A program made the position numbers and the translations under genes. DNA of 64,000 nucleotides, taken from assembly GCA_034406715.1 (NCBI GenBank), contig CP137871.1:1178001-1242000 (forward strand). Direction: 5' to 3'. This DNA is from Rhodotorula mucilaginosa (lineage: Eukaryota > Basidiomycota > Microbotryomycetes > Sporidiobolales > Sporidiobolaceae). Below the pieces are notes generated by a model. The model worked only from the letters and a program-made list of their open reading frames with translations, ran no database searches and was not told the origin of the DNA. Within the stretch, counting starts at the first letter, position 1. Each line of letters opens with the position of its first letter. Shown here piece after piece: positions 11,915 through 21,959 of this stretch.

Positions 11915-12363
11915 TTGCGGCGTTACTCTCTTGCCGTGCGGGCGAGATGCAGCTTGGGCGTTGGCTCAAGCGCGAAAAGAGTTAGGATGATTCGTATGCA
12001 GTCCAGCTTAAGATGTGAAGCAATCCCAGATCGCCTTTCAAGCCTGTATGGTGCCGGTCACCGAGCGGCGTAAGCTTGCTTGAGCTGTGCGCCCAAAGAT
12101 TTTCCGCATGCGACTTTTGCGTGGATTCTTCCGCCTCTCAACCATGCCCATTATTTTTTTCCTTTCTATCTTTCCTTCTTCGAGTACGCTTCCGGGTGCC
12201 GAGTTCTGATTTGGGGACAGGTGAGAGAATAGTTACACGAGAAGACGCGCTTGGGCCGTCGCTAACGGACAAACGAGACGACACCGCCTTTTTCGTCCGT
12301 CCGTTTCCCTTCTTCTCCTTCTCCGAAGGCTATCTCGCCTGTTCCCAAGCAGAAGCTAGCGCC
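11915..12363. other. Spacer between RNase III-like copies 2 and 3
   Basis: Holds the unit-2 downstream block at about 12042-12090 (tggtgccggtcaccgagc). The unit-3 promoter-like block is at about 12268-12325 and resembles the one before copy 2. No other gene seen. Confidence 0.6.
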
Positions 12364-13326
12364 ATGACTTTCGCTTTGCAGCTCGGGTTGATCCGACCGG
12401 TTCTTGCGCGAGCCATACCCAAGCTCGCGCTCCCCAAGTTGCCAGTTGTCCACGCCTCGTGCGACGGTGCACTCGCCCATGCGGCCGAGAGTCCCAAAGG
12501 CTTCGGAGCTCGAAACCATGGAGGTCTCGAGGTATGTCGGCTGCTGTAGTCTCGACGAGCACGGGCGCGGCTGACCTTCTCGAATTTGCACGCTCCCTTT
12601 CCTATGCCCCTCTGTAACTGCCGAGCAGCATCTCGGCAAGGCCCCCCTGGGAGGAGAGGTGACCGGTGACGCTTATGATTCATGAGAAGTACCCACAGCT
12701 CGCGGTTGCACAGCGTTCTCTCATTCAATTGGCTTTGGTCGAGAAGAAAACCTTGTCTCGACTCGCTGCCGCCTACAAGATGCCGGACCGTATCTTGGCG
12801 GCAGGCGCAGAGGCCGACCTGCTTCACAAGGACGCAAACGTTCAAACCTCGGTCTTCGAAGCCTACCTCGGAGCTGTACACGAAGAAGCGGGGGAAGCCG
12901 AGTTGTGCCAGTTTATGCGCGACGTGTTCGAGCCACTGTTGCCGCCCCTCGTTCGCACCTGCCGTTCTTTGAGCGGGACGGCTAACGATACACAAGAACA
13001 AGCGGCCGAGCCCATCTACATGGATGCGCTTCAGCACTGGGCAGACGAAAACGGCGTAAAACTCGTCATGGAGTACAAGAGGCTCAAGATCGATCTGGGT
13101 CATGGTCCGGAGTCAATGGTGAAGTGCACGATCACCTTCCTGCATGAGGGAGAAGGACGTCACTACCTATTGAACGGTGTAGCCGGGTCAGAAGCCGAAG
13201 CCAGGGAGGAGTGCGTACCATCTCTTCCTCCGTGCTCCTACCGCTAGGGATTTGTTGACACCAGGTCCGACTTGGGACAGCGCGGCCAAGCTTGCGTACA
13301 CCTTTTCCGAATTCACGTCTGCCTAG
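12364..13326 (+). pseudogene. RNase III-dsRBD gene, copy 3, degenerate
   Basis: Exon 1 (12364-12531) resembles copies 1 and 2 but lacks seven codons covering the LWLTH region and ends NHGGLE, so the first catalytic Glu is Gly53. Exon 2 starts at 12629 with HLGKAPLGGE, placing Lys60 at the catalytic Asp. After that, a 7-bp insertion (12659-12665, gtgaccg, an imperfect copy of the adjacent gtgacgc) shifts the frame away from TLMIHEKYPQL. Downstream the original frame stays open through TSVFEAYLGAVHEEAG and a diverged dsRBD (YMDALQHWADENGV). The last exon then closes at the TAG 13324-13326. A shortened product starting downstream is possible but would lack the signature. Confidence 0.78.
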
Positions 13327-13561
13327 CTCACATTTGTGTTTCGTGCGTCTGGAACAAAATGCACATTGATTGGTCTTTCCGGAGGGAAAGAAACAAAATA
13401 TGGGGCGCATTGGTCTGCAGATGCAGCTCTTCCTCGCGTTGACTGCAACCCTAGATCACCTCCAACAGCCTGTAATGTGCCGGTCCATGAGCCGCATAAT
13501 CTTGCTTCGACTGCGTGTTTGCCAAGGAAAGAGAGGGCGAGCATCAGCACTCTTCGTTCGC

Positions 13562-15648
13562 TTACGAGCTCGCGTATGGACAAAGAGGGTTGCGACGGAC
13601 CATGAAGAGTTTTGATGACGCGTCTCCGATCAAGAGCTGTGTTTTGAGAGAGCGACGTAGGGGACAACACAATCAGTCAGGAACACTAAGCCACCCCGCG
13701 AGGGAGAGTGCGAAAGAAAACCGACAGCAGGACCACTCGGGAGAGGAGAGAACTGAACTCACTTTGCCCATGATGCACGCTCCCAGGTACACGGCCCAAT
13801 CCCCCGACCGGTCCTTGAAGCTCGAAAAGTAGTTGGGCGTCTTGGCGAACCGGGTCGTCCGACTCGGCGCGGTCCCCTCCGGGTCGTACACGCCCGCAGA
13901 GGGATCGGAGCGGAAGGGCGACAGGAGCGGGATCAGGGCTGGTCCGAGGGCTGCGGGCATGGTCTTGTGTCAGTTCAAGAGGGAAAAACGAAAACCGCGA
14001 GCGCCGAAAAGCGTTCTCGTTTCCTGACATGAGGTCCCGGGAATCTCGGAAGGCCCGGCCGGCACAACAATCCCAACACGAAGAGAGAAGAGACCCGGAG
14101 AACGTCCAACGAGATCAAAACTGACCTCGGTTGTTGGCGATCCGGCCACTGCTGACGACGACGACCGCCTCGCTGACCGCGTTCCGAACTCCTTCGTCCG
14201 GCACACTCGCGAGCACGACCCCGACTGCCTCGTGCAACCCCGCGTGCGGCAGCGTAGCACCCGGTCCCGTGAATCTCGAATATTCGGTCCCGAACAGTCT
14301 TGAAGCGAGGGTTTCTCCTTGCGATGAGGAGGAAGGGGTGGGCGCGAGGCAGGCGAGGACCGAGGGGAAGAAGAGCGGTTCGAGGTATCGATGTCGGATT
14401 GGACCGATGCGGAGCGTCGTATTGGTGTTGCTGGTGGAAGCGGAAGCGTCGGTCCCTGTTGTTGTTGCGGCGGGCAAATAGGGATTCGACACCCGGACGA
14501 ATTGGCCGCCTTCCTCGTCGTCGTTGGCTTTGTCGCCGCCACCGCGAACAATCTCGTCCACTTTACCTTCGACGATCGCCTTTGCGACGTCGAGGGTCCC
14601 TTCCTCTCCCTCTTCGCCTTCGCCCGCAGCTTGTTGAATCCCGAGTTGGAGCAACCGCGTGATGGTCGAGCCGAGTAACGGCGATTCGAAACTGATCGCG
14701 TTCTGGACCTTGAGGTCGCTGACGACTCTTCGCATCGCGTTGGCCAACTCTCCCGGCGCGAACGTGACGGGCTGCTGACCGCCACTCCCGGCGGCAGTTG
14801 TTTTGGCGTCGAGGAGTTGCTGCTCGATGGTCGGGTCTGCTTCGAGTATCTTGTACAAGCAATAGTCGTCACAGACACCTTCGTCGAGGTCTCCGATTCG
14901 GAAGTCCGACGCGGCCGGCACGACCTGGTTCTCGTACATGGCAGAAATCTCGGTCCCTTCGCCTCGGTAACCGATATCGACCACGACGCCGGAGAGGATC
15001 CCGGCTGCGCCTGCGGCAAAGAAGGGTCGAGTCGAGACGAGGACTTGGGGGACGAGGAGGCGTTCGAAGAGGAGGCGGTGGAGTTGGTCGACGGTGGAGG
15101 GGGAGAGGTTGGGAGGGATCGAGAGGACGGTCGGGTGCGCGAGGGGCGGACGTTGCAGTTGGAGTGAGGTGTGCATCGCGTACCGGCTGCATGCCGAACG
15201 GGAAGGGGGGTCCATAAGATTAGTCGGGGGCTAGGTTTGGAGGAAAGAGTCGACGCGGGGCGGGACTGACAAGACTGCCTCGAGGGCGTTCCAGTCTGTG
15301 ACGTGGAATGCGCCGGTTCTCTGATCTATGCGGATGGGGTCGATGATGTCGAAGTCCTGCACGCCGCCGGCTGCGGTGACGGCTTCGGCGGCTGCGAGTT
15401 GGGCTCCGACGAGAAAGTCTTCGACGCGGTGGCCGGACTTGCCTGCCATGCGCCCGACGCGGGTCGGCAACTCCTGCCCAGTCGTTTCAAGTGTTTGTAG
15501 TCAGTTCAGTTCAGTCATTGGCCAACTGTCGCGGGGTTTGGAGACGCACGATGAGAGGACCTCTGATCAGGTCATGGACGCCGACTCCGGCTCGCAAGAG
15601 GGTCGACGTGAGGTCAAAGATGAGGAGCAGCTCGTCTCGGACGACCAT
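13562..15648 (-). CDS. ARP9: Actin-related protein, Arp9-like
   Basis: Actin-fold protein, probably a subunit of a SWI/SNF- or RSC-class remodeller in the nucleus. The start at 15648 gives LLLIFDLTSTLLRAGVGVHD, a weak phosphate-1 loop. The next exon has GVQDFDIIDPIRI. The large exon 15177-14126 has VVDIGYRGEGTEISAMYE (phosphate-2 loop) and a Ser/Gly/Asp-rich insertion. Exon 13950-13763 has WAVYLGACIMGK. The last exon, 13636-13562, begins LLIGDASSKLF and ends at a TAA. The total is about 540 residues, longer than actin because of acidic and low-complexity inserts. The loops are too degenerate for confident ATP binding. Arp9 is favoured over Arp4-8 by overall divergence, but the subtype is inference. 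It is divergent from ERG7. Confidence 0.65.
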
Positions 15649-15794
15649 GGCTACACTCGCTCAGCGTGTCTGGCGGCAGAGGCGCTGCTCCGGTGAGTGT
15701 CCAAGTCGAACCATCGGCGCGTCGGCTCCACTTTTCTCGTGTTTGTCCGCTCTCGCTTCTTCTCTCTTTCTCGCTTGTATTCGAGCAAGTCCTT
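15649..15794. promoter_or_regulatory. Short divergent promoter, ARP9-like / ERG7
   Basis: Only 146 bp separate the two start codons. The ERG7-proximal part (15730-15790) is a pyrimidine-rich leader (tctcgcttcttctctctttc). No obvious TATA box was seen. Confidence 0.6.
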
Positions 15795-18700
15795 ATGGCT
15801 CAAGTACCCAAGAGCTATCCGAGGCCCGGTCCTCTCGGCCAGACTGATCCGAATCGCTGGCGCCTCTCGTCCGCGACCGACGGAGGGAGGCACGTCTGGC
15901 ACTATGCTCGCGATCCTGATGCTCCCGAAACCACGGGCCCGTACGAATCAGTCTGGGGACCCGATTCAGAGCAGCTCCGCGAACAAGAAGAGCAGAACGA
16001 CGAGACGGCGTACTGGCTCGGACTCGACTTGCCCTTCCCGACCGACAAGGTCAGTCCGGAACCGGCCGCGACGCCAATCCAGGCGGCCCATAAAGGTGAG
16101 TCCCGGATCGAGCCATCAGTGAAAATGAGTGGACCGGCTCAAGTCGAAGCAACGTCCCCGCAGGATTCGAATTCTACAAGCGCATCCAGTCAAACGACGG
16201 ACACTGGGCAGGAGAATATGGCGGTCCGTCTCGCTTTCGCTCCTCAGTATCGCGGAGCCAACCCCATACTGACTGGATTCTGGGCACCCAGGTCCCATGT
16301 TCCTTTTGCCGGGGATCATCATCGTCATGTACGTGACGAAAACTCCAATCCCGCCAGAATGGAAGATCGAAATCGCGCGGTACCTCGCCAACCTGCAACG
16401 AGATGGCGCACCGGACGATCAAGGCTGGGGGATGTAGGTGGCTGTTCCTCGTTCTCGTTGGAACGGACTTCGTGGAGGGGCAGTCCTCGTGCTGACCGAA
16501 GCAAAAAACCGCGACAGCCACTTTGAAGCGAAATCGTCCGTCTTCGGGACAGGGTTGAACTATGTCGTCCTGCGCCTTCTCGGCGTCGGACCGGACGAAC
16601 CCATGATGATCCGAGCGCGCAATTGTCTGCACAAGATGGGTGGGTCTCACATTCCGCACAGCCCAAAGACCATTCTTTCCGCTGAGCCACGCGCTCCCGC
16701 TCTCTTCCGATTGTTGCAGGCGGATGCGAGCAAATCCCGTCGTGCGTGTACCTGCCTTCTGCTGCTCGAACTTCCAGTATAATGTACTTACTAGTCAAGC
16801 GCATTCGCGATCCTGTTCGACACAGCTGGGGCAAGTTCTGGCTCGCGATCCTCAACGTCCATTCCTGGCGCGGCCTGAACCCGACCCCGGCCGAGCTGTG
16901 GCTCCTCCCCGACTGGTTACCGATCCACCCATGGCGGTGGTGGATCCACACGCGGAATGTCTACATCCCGATGGGCTACTTGAGCGGGAAAAGGTTCCAG
17001 GCCGACGAGGATGAGCTCATCAGGAGTTTGAGGCAGGTACGTTATTCCACGGCGCCTCTCTTTCTCTCGCTCTTTCTTGTATCGTCGTGCTTTCTCTATC
17101 GTTTGCACCGTTGCCAACAGTTTCTCCGATGCTCGCGGACTGAGATGTGACTGCTAAGCTTTTGCCGGGTACTAACTTCATGTGGCGGTCCAACCACACC
17201 TCGCAACAGGAGCTCTACACGCAGCCGTACGAAACGATCGACTGGCCCTCGCTGCGCAACTCGATTTCGCCCTACGACGTCTACGCTCCGCATTCCCGCG
17301 TCGCCGAGACGTGCTTCGCCGTGTTGGACGTGTATGACCGAATTGCACCGAGTTGGATCAGGACCAAGGCGCTCGAGAGGGCGTACGGGTTGGTGAAGAT
17401 GGAGGATGAAAATACTGGGTATCAGACGATCGGGCCGGTCAGCAAGGCGATGAATATGCTGCAAGTTGGGCCCCCTCGCGGGAGATTCGGATTGAGGTAT
17501 CTCACTGGTTGCTGACCTTCTCCTTTTCGGTATCTGCACGGCAATTGGAACAGGTGCCGCTGGGTCGAGGAAGGTCCCGACAGCGAAGCGTTCCAGCAGC
17601 ACGTGGCCAAGATCCGCGACTTTAGTGAGTCTTCGGCTTCTCGCTGAGCCCTCGCCCGGACCGGCAAAAGCGCGTTAGCCGGCGCAGATTCTGACCACAC
17701 CCGCTTGGTGACCGAAATCCGCAGTGTGGATGTCCAAAGACGGCATGCTCATGACGGGCACGAACGGTTCCCAACTCTGGGACGCGGCTTTCATCGCCCA
17801 AGCGCTGTACGAGTCTGACCTCGCCCTCGCTCCCGAGAACCACGCCTCGACGTCCAAGTTGCTCGAGTGGCTCGACCAGTGTCAGATTCAGCAGAATCCG
17901 AAACACTTTGGGGAAGCGTACCGGCATCGGAGTGAAGGAGCGTGGCCGTTCTCGACCCGGGAGCAGAGTTATACGGTCAGTGATTGTACGGCGGAAGGGT
18001 TGAAGAGCGTGTTGCTCCTCCAGAAACTGCCGTGAGTAATTTGATACCCTGTCTCCTCCTTCCTCCTGTTTCTTTCTGGCTCGGAGTTACTGAAACTCAC
18101 TGCCTTGCCGCTCTAGTCACCTTCAAGAACGCGTCTCGTACGACCGGATGTGCGCCGCGATCGACACCATCCTCTCGCTGCAGAATCCGACTGGCGGGTT
18201 TGCGTCGTACGAACTCGTGCGCGGCAGCCCGTTGCTCGAGTTGTTGAACCCGGCAGAGGTGTTTGCCAACATCATGATCGAGTATCCCTACGTTGAGTGC
18301 ACGACGGCGTGTGAGTGCGAATGTTTCTATGCACAAGGCCGTCCCCCTCACCCCCATCGACAATTCTTCGACTTTTCGTTTCCGCCTGCCTGTCCGCCTT
18401 ATGGCCCGCGCCGCTGACTCATGCGGCACTCGCAGGTGTCACGGCCATGTCGGTGTTCTCGCAAAAGTACCCGTCTTATCGGGCGCAGGAGATCAAGCAA
18501 TCGTCGAAGAAGGCCATCGAGTGGATCAAGACTGCTCAGCGGGCGGACGGAAGCTGGTACGGCAGCTGGGGAATCGTGAGCTTCCGTTCCTGCTGTATAC
18601 GAGTCGACAGTCACCGCGAATCAAATCCGAGGCTGTTGATGCGGCGCTTGCTGATCAAACCACACCGGGCCACTACCAGTGCTTCACCTACGCGACCATG

Positions 18701-19369
18701 TTCTCGATTGAGTCTCTCGCTCTCGCCGGCGAGACCTACACCAACAGCGACCACGTCCGGAGGGCGTGCGACTTTATCATCAGCAAGCAGATGGAAGACG
18801 GCGGGTGGGGCGAGAGCTACAAGGTCCGGTTCCTTTTGGCGTCTATCTCCTCTCTGCGCGAGCGTGCACCAGATGGTGCTAGAACATCTTGAACTGACGG
18901 AACGGGTCCCCCTGGAGCAGAGTTGCGAGACGGAACAATACGTGCACAATGCCAGAAGTCAGGTCGTCAACACGGCTTGGGGTGCGTCCAGACTCTCAGC
19001 TTTCGCGATCACGAATTTGGGCCTCGGCTGACCATCCCTTCTCCCTCCCACTCTTACAGCCATCATCACCCTCCTGACGGCCAAGTACCCCGACCACGAA
19101 CCGGTCCGAAGAGGCTGCCGGCTCATCATGTCGCGCCAACTGCCGGACGGAAGCTGGCCGCAGGAGAGCATCGAAGGCAGTAAGTCGAAACACTGACTGT
19201 TGCTCTCCTTTATACACTGTTGACTAAGCTGATCCGCTGCCTCCCCCCTTCCTCTCTGTTGGCAGTCTTCAACAAGAACGCGGCCATCTCGTATCCGAAT
19301 TTCAAGTTTGCGTGGACGATCAACGCTCTCGGTCAGGCCTGGAAGAAACTGCCGCGGGACGGCTGGTAG
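15795..19369 (+). CDS. ERG7: Lanosterol synthase (oxidosqualene cyclase)
   Basis: Cyclises 2,3-oxidosqualene to lanosterol in ergosterol synthesis, on ER or lipid-droplet membranes. About a dozen short introns interrupt the gene. Exons carry [40 protein letters not shown], the membrane-binding segment [12 protein letters not shown] and [15 protein letters not shown]. The catalytic motif is within [11 protein letters not shown] (about 17985), with the initiating Asp. QW-type repeats include [26 protein letters not shown] and [11 protein letters not shown]. It ends with KKLPRDGW and TAG at 19367. The frame is open upstream of the chosen ATG back to 15666 without conserved residues, so 15795 is preferred. 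All catalytic landmarks appear intact. Confidence 0.95.
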
Positions 19370-19694
19370 TACTCATGACGCGCCCGCACGTCGGGAAGAC
19401 CTGTAGAAAGATGTGCCCTCGCAACGTCCACTTGTGCCAACGGTTTTGCACACGGCCCAAGATTCAAAGGAAATTCGAGATCGTCTGGCGGCTCCAACGC
19501 GGCCATAGTGAAAGCTCATGCAGTCGCAGATCGGTCTAGATCAGCTGCAAATTTGGCGTCGAATGACCTTATGGCGGAGTTTATCGGAATTAAACGTGCC
19601 ACGTGTCTAGAGATTTTGATCAGATCGGAGAAACGCCGCGAACTCGCTCTACTCCCCCTTTCCCACCCAACTTGCTATAGCACACGCTCGAGAG
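19370..19694. other. Intergenic, ERG7 3' / phosphomannomutase 5'
   Basis: 325 bp between two plus-strand genes. No gene, repeat or RNA seen. Confidence 0.5.
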
Positions 19695-21407
19695 ATGGCT
19701 TCTGTTGTTCCTTTCTCTCAGCGCGAACGCGGCGATGTCATCTGTCTCTTTGGTGCGCCCCTCCCTCGTTGGTCGCCTCTTCCCAGCTCCTGACCAACGC
19801 GACTTCGTGGACGTGTCTCGTGTCGATGCATACAGATGTTGACGGCACTCTGACCCCGGCCCGTCGCGTGAGTTGTAGCCTCTGCTGGCCTTGTATGATC
19901 CTGTGACGTGCGTGCGTGCTGATGCAGATGCGGTTCGATGTCCGTCTCCATAGACTGCGTCGCCCGAGATGCTCGACCTCCTCAAGCAGGTTCGCCAAAA
20001 GGCCGTCATTGGCTTTGTCGGCGGGTCCGACCTCGCCAAGATCACCGAGCAGCTTGCCGTCCACGGACAAAACAGTCAGTTCGCCCCCCTCCGTTCACGG
20101 TTGAGTACGCGGACATTGTTGGCTGAAAACGCGCCACGACAGTCACCGACGACTTTGACTTTTGCTTTGCCGAGAACGGCTTGACGGCGATCCGTCTCGG
20201 CAAGGAGCTCGAGTCGCAGAGCTTTATCAAGTGGCTCGGCGAGGAAAAGTACAAGAAGCTCGTCCGGTTCATCCTGCACTACATCGCCGACCTCGACATC
20301 CCCATCAAGCGGTACGTTCCCGATGGTGCACCTCACCAGTCCAGATAGCTGATGTTCTTCTTTCGCACGTGCAGAGGAACCTTCATCGAGTTCCGTAACG
20401 GCATGATCAAGTGAGCTCGCAGAGTCTGGCCCAGTACGGTCGGGGCAAATTTGCTGACCCTTCATGCATCTACAGCGTCTCGCCCATCGGCCGTAACGCC
20501 TCGTATGTCTTGTCTTAGGGAGCCTCAGAGGCGCAAGGGCGCGAAGAACTGACCGCCGCCTCGAAACAGGGTCAACGAGCGTAACGAGTTTGAGGCGTAC
20601 GACAAGGTCCGCTTTCTTTTCTTTTTTTGAGGGGCCCGTGTCGCGAACTCTCTCCCCGCTGATGCGTGCACTTATGGATTACAGGAGCACAAGGTCCGCG
20701 CCAAGCTCGTCGAGCTCCTGAAGAAGGAGTTTGCCGACTACGGCCTCACCTACTCGATCGGTGGTCAGATCTCGTTTGACGTCTTGTGCGTTTGGTGCTA
20801 TCCTTTCTGTGCACGTATTCCGCTACCGTTGAACTGACGTATGCACTGCACTTATCCTCCGGCGCCCCTCGCGGACGTGGAAACCGATTCGCACCCCCTC
20901 GATGACCCAATTTCCTTCTAAATACCTCGCGGATCACCCTCCCGGTCAAAAAGCCCGCATTCGTGGGATAAGACCTACGCCCTCAAGTTTGTCGAGCGAG
21001 AGAACTTCAAGGAGATTCACTTCTTCGGCGACAAGACGTACCAGGGCGGCAACGACTACGTGAGTCTGTTGCAGGCGTTCCTCTCGCTTCTCGCGTCCCT
21101 GCGAGCTGCGCGTCTCCCCGAGAGAAGCAGACGGCTGTTATGTCCCAGACTCCGAGCAGCAGACGAGTGTCATGCCTCGGAGGCAGCGGGCGCTCTGGTC
21201 CGGTCGCGGGTCTCGCCGCCCAGTCGAGAAGGAGGACCGCAATGAGGATTTGCTTCGGGATACACGAGCTGACCACCTCCTGACCACCTCCTGCTCTGCT
21301 GCACACCGCACGCGCAGGAGATCTACGAGGACCCGCGCACCATCGGACACGCGGTCACCAAGCCGGAGGACACGATGGCCGAGCTTCGCAAGCTCTTCAA
21401 CCTCTAA
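19695..21407 (+). CDS. SEC53: Phosphomannomutase
   Basis: Converts mannose-6-P to mannose-1-P for GDP-mannose, feeding N- and O-glycosylation and the cell wall; cytosolic. It is a HAD-superfamily enzyme. The catalytic motif [11 protein letters not shown] is assembled across an intron (exon 1 ends LF plus one base, the next exon supplies the rest). Then follow [89 protein letters not shown] and a C-terminus [10 protein letters not shown]. At least eight introns are implied, some flanking very short exons (for example 20396-20411). The family's usual length of about 250 residues is matched. Confidence 0.95.
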
Positions 21408-21959
21408 ACCTCCGGTTTCACCTCTCATACGCGGAGGGAGCAAGACGGGTATTAAGGGAATGAAGGGGGGTATTGGGGACAGACGGGCAGGCATGCATGG
21501 CACTCAGGAGACGATAGAGCGAGTGCATCACAGACAATTTCCTCTTCCCTTTCGGCTGCCTTCCCTTTCGGCTGCCTTCGGAGACCTGTGTCCGTGAGGG
21601 TAGCCTAGCTTGCATAGCCGGACGGGACAATCTTCTTGTCGCCACATGTCGCGTACAGGCCGGTATGGTAAGGGTACTCCGCAAGCATGCATCGCGGACG
21701 GGACAGAAACATGATGCGAGTGCAGGAGCGGAGCGGAGCCCGACGGACGCTGTAGCTATGCGGTTGTACGATCATGACTATGGTACTGAAACCCCCTCAG
21801 TCCCCGATTTCCCGCAGCTAGAGAAGCGCCAAAGTTGAGTAAAGCGAGAAAAAGTGCTGCTCGACGCAAAGTCGAGTTTCTGCTGTCCGCACGCCAACAC
21901 GTCGTTCGCGTGGGCCGGAGGCGTACAGGGAGCAGCGCGTGCGGTCTGGATGCACTCTG
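21408..21959. other. Intergenic, SEC53 3' / long intronless ORF 5'
   Basis: 552 bp. Contains a short direct repeat, ccctttcggctgccttc, at about 21547 and 21563. No gene seen. Confidence 0.5.

Larger units (their letters stand above)
9380..13515 (+). repeat. Three-unit tandem duplication, RNase III-dsRBD gene array
   Basis: Three units start at ATGs 9485, 10911 and 12364, giving periods of 1426 and 1453 bp. Each unit has a pyrimidine-rich upstream block, three exons with introns at the same codons, and a downstream block beginning cctgtaa/cctgtat. That downstream block is near 10588, 12042 and 13470. The duplicated segment therefore includes promoter, gene and 3' flank. The units have diverged well beyond near-identity, so the duplications are not recent. 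Confidence 0.85.

Noticed and set aside
9485-13326. Identity as mitochondrial ribosomal protein mL44 (RNase III-like plus dsRBD)
   Set aside because: mL44 is expected to be single-copy with a presequence. These have the ERLE-GDA signature and the LWLTHPSY helix of RNase III enzymes and occur in three copies. Not fully excluded without a profile search.
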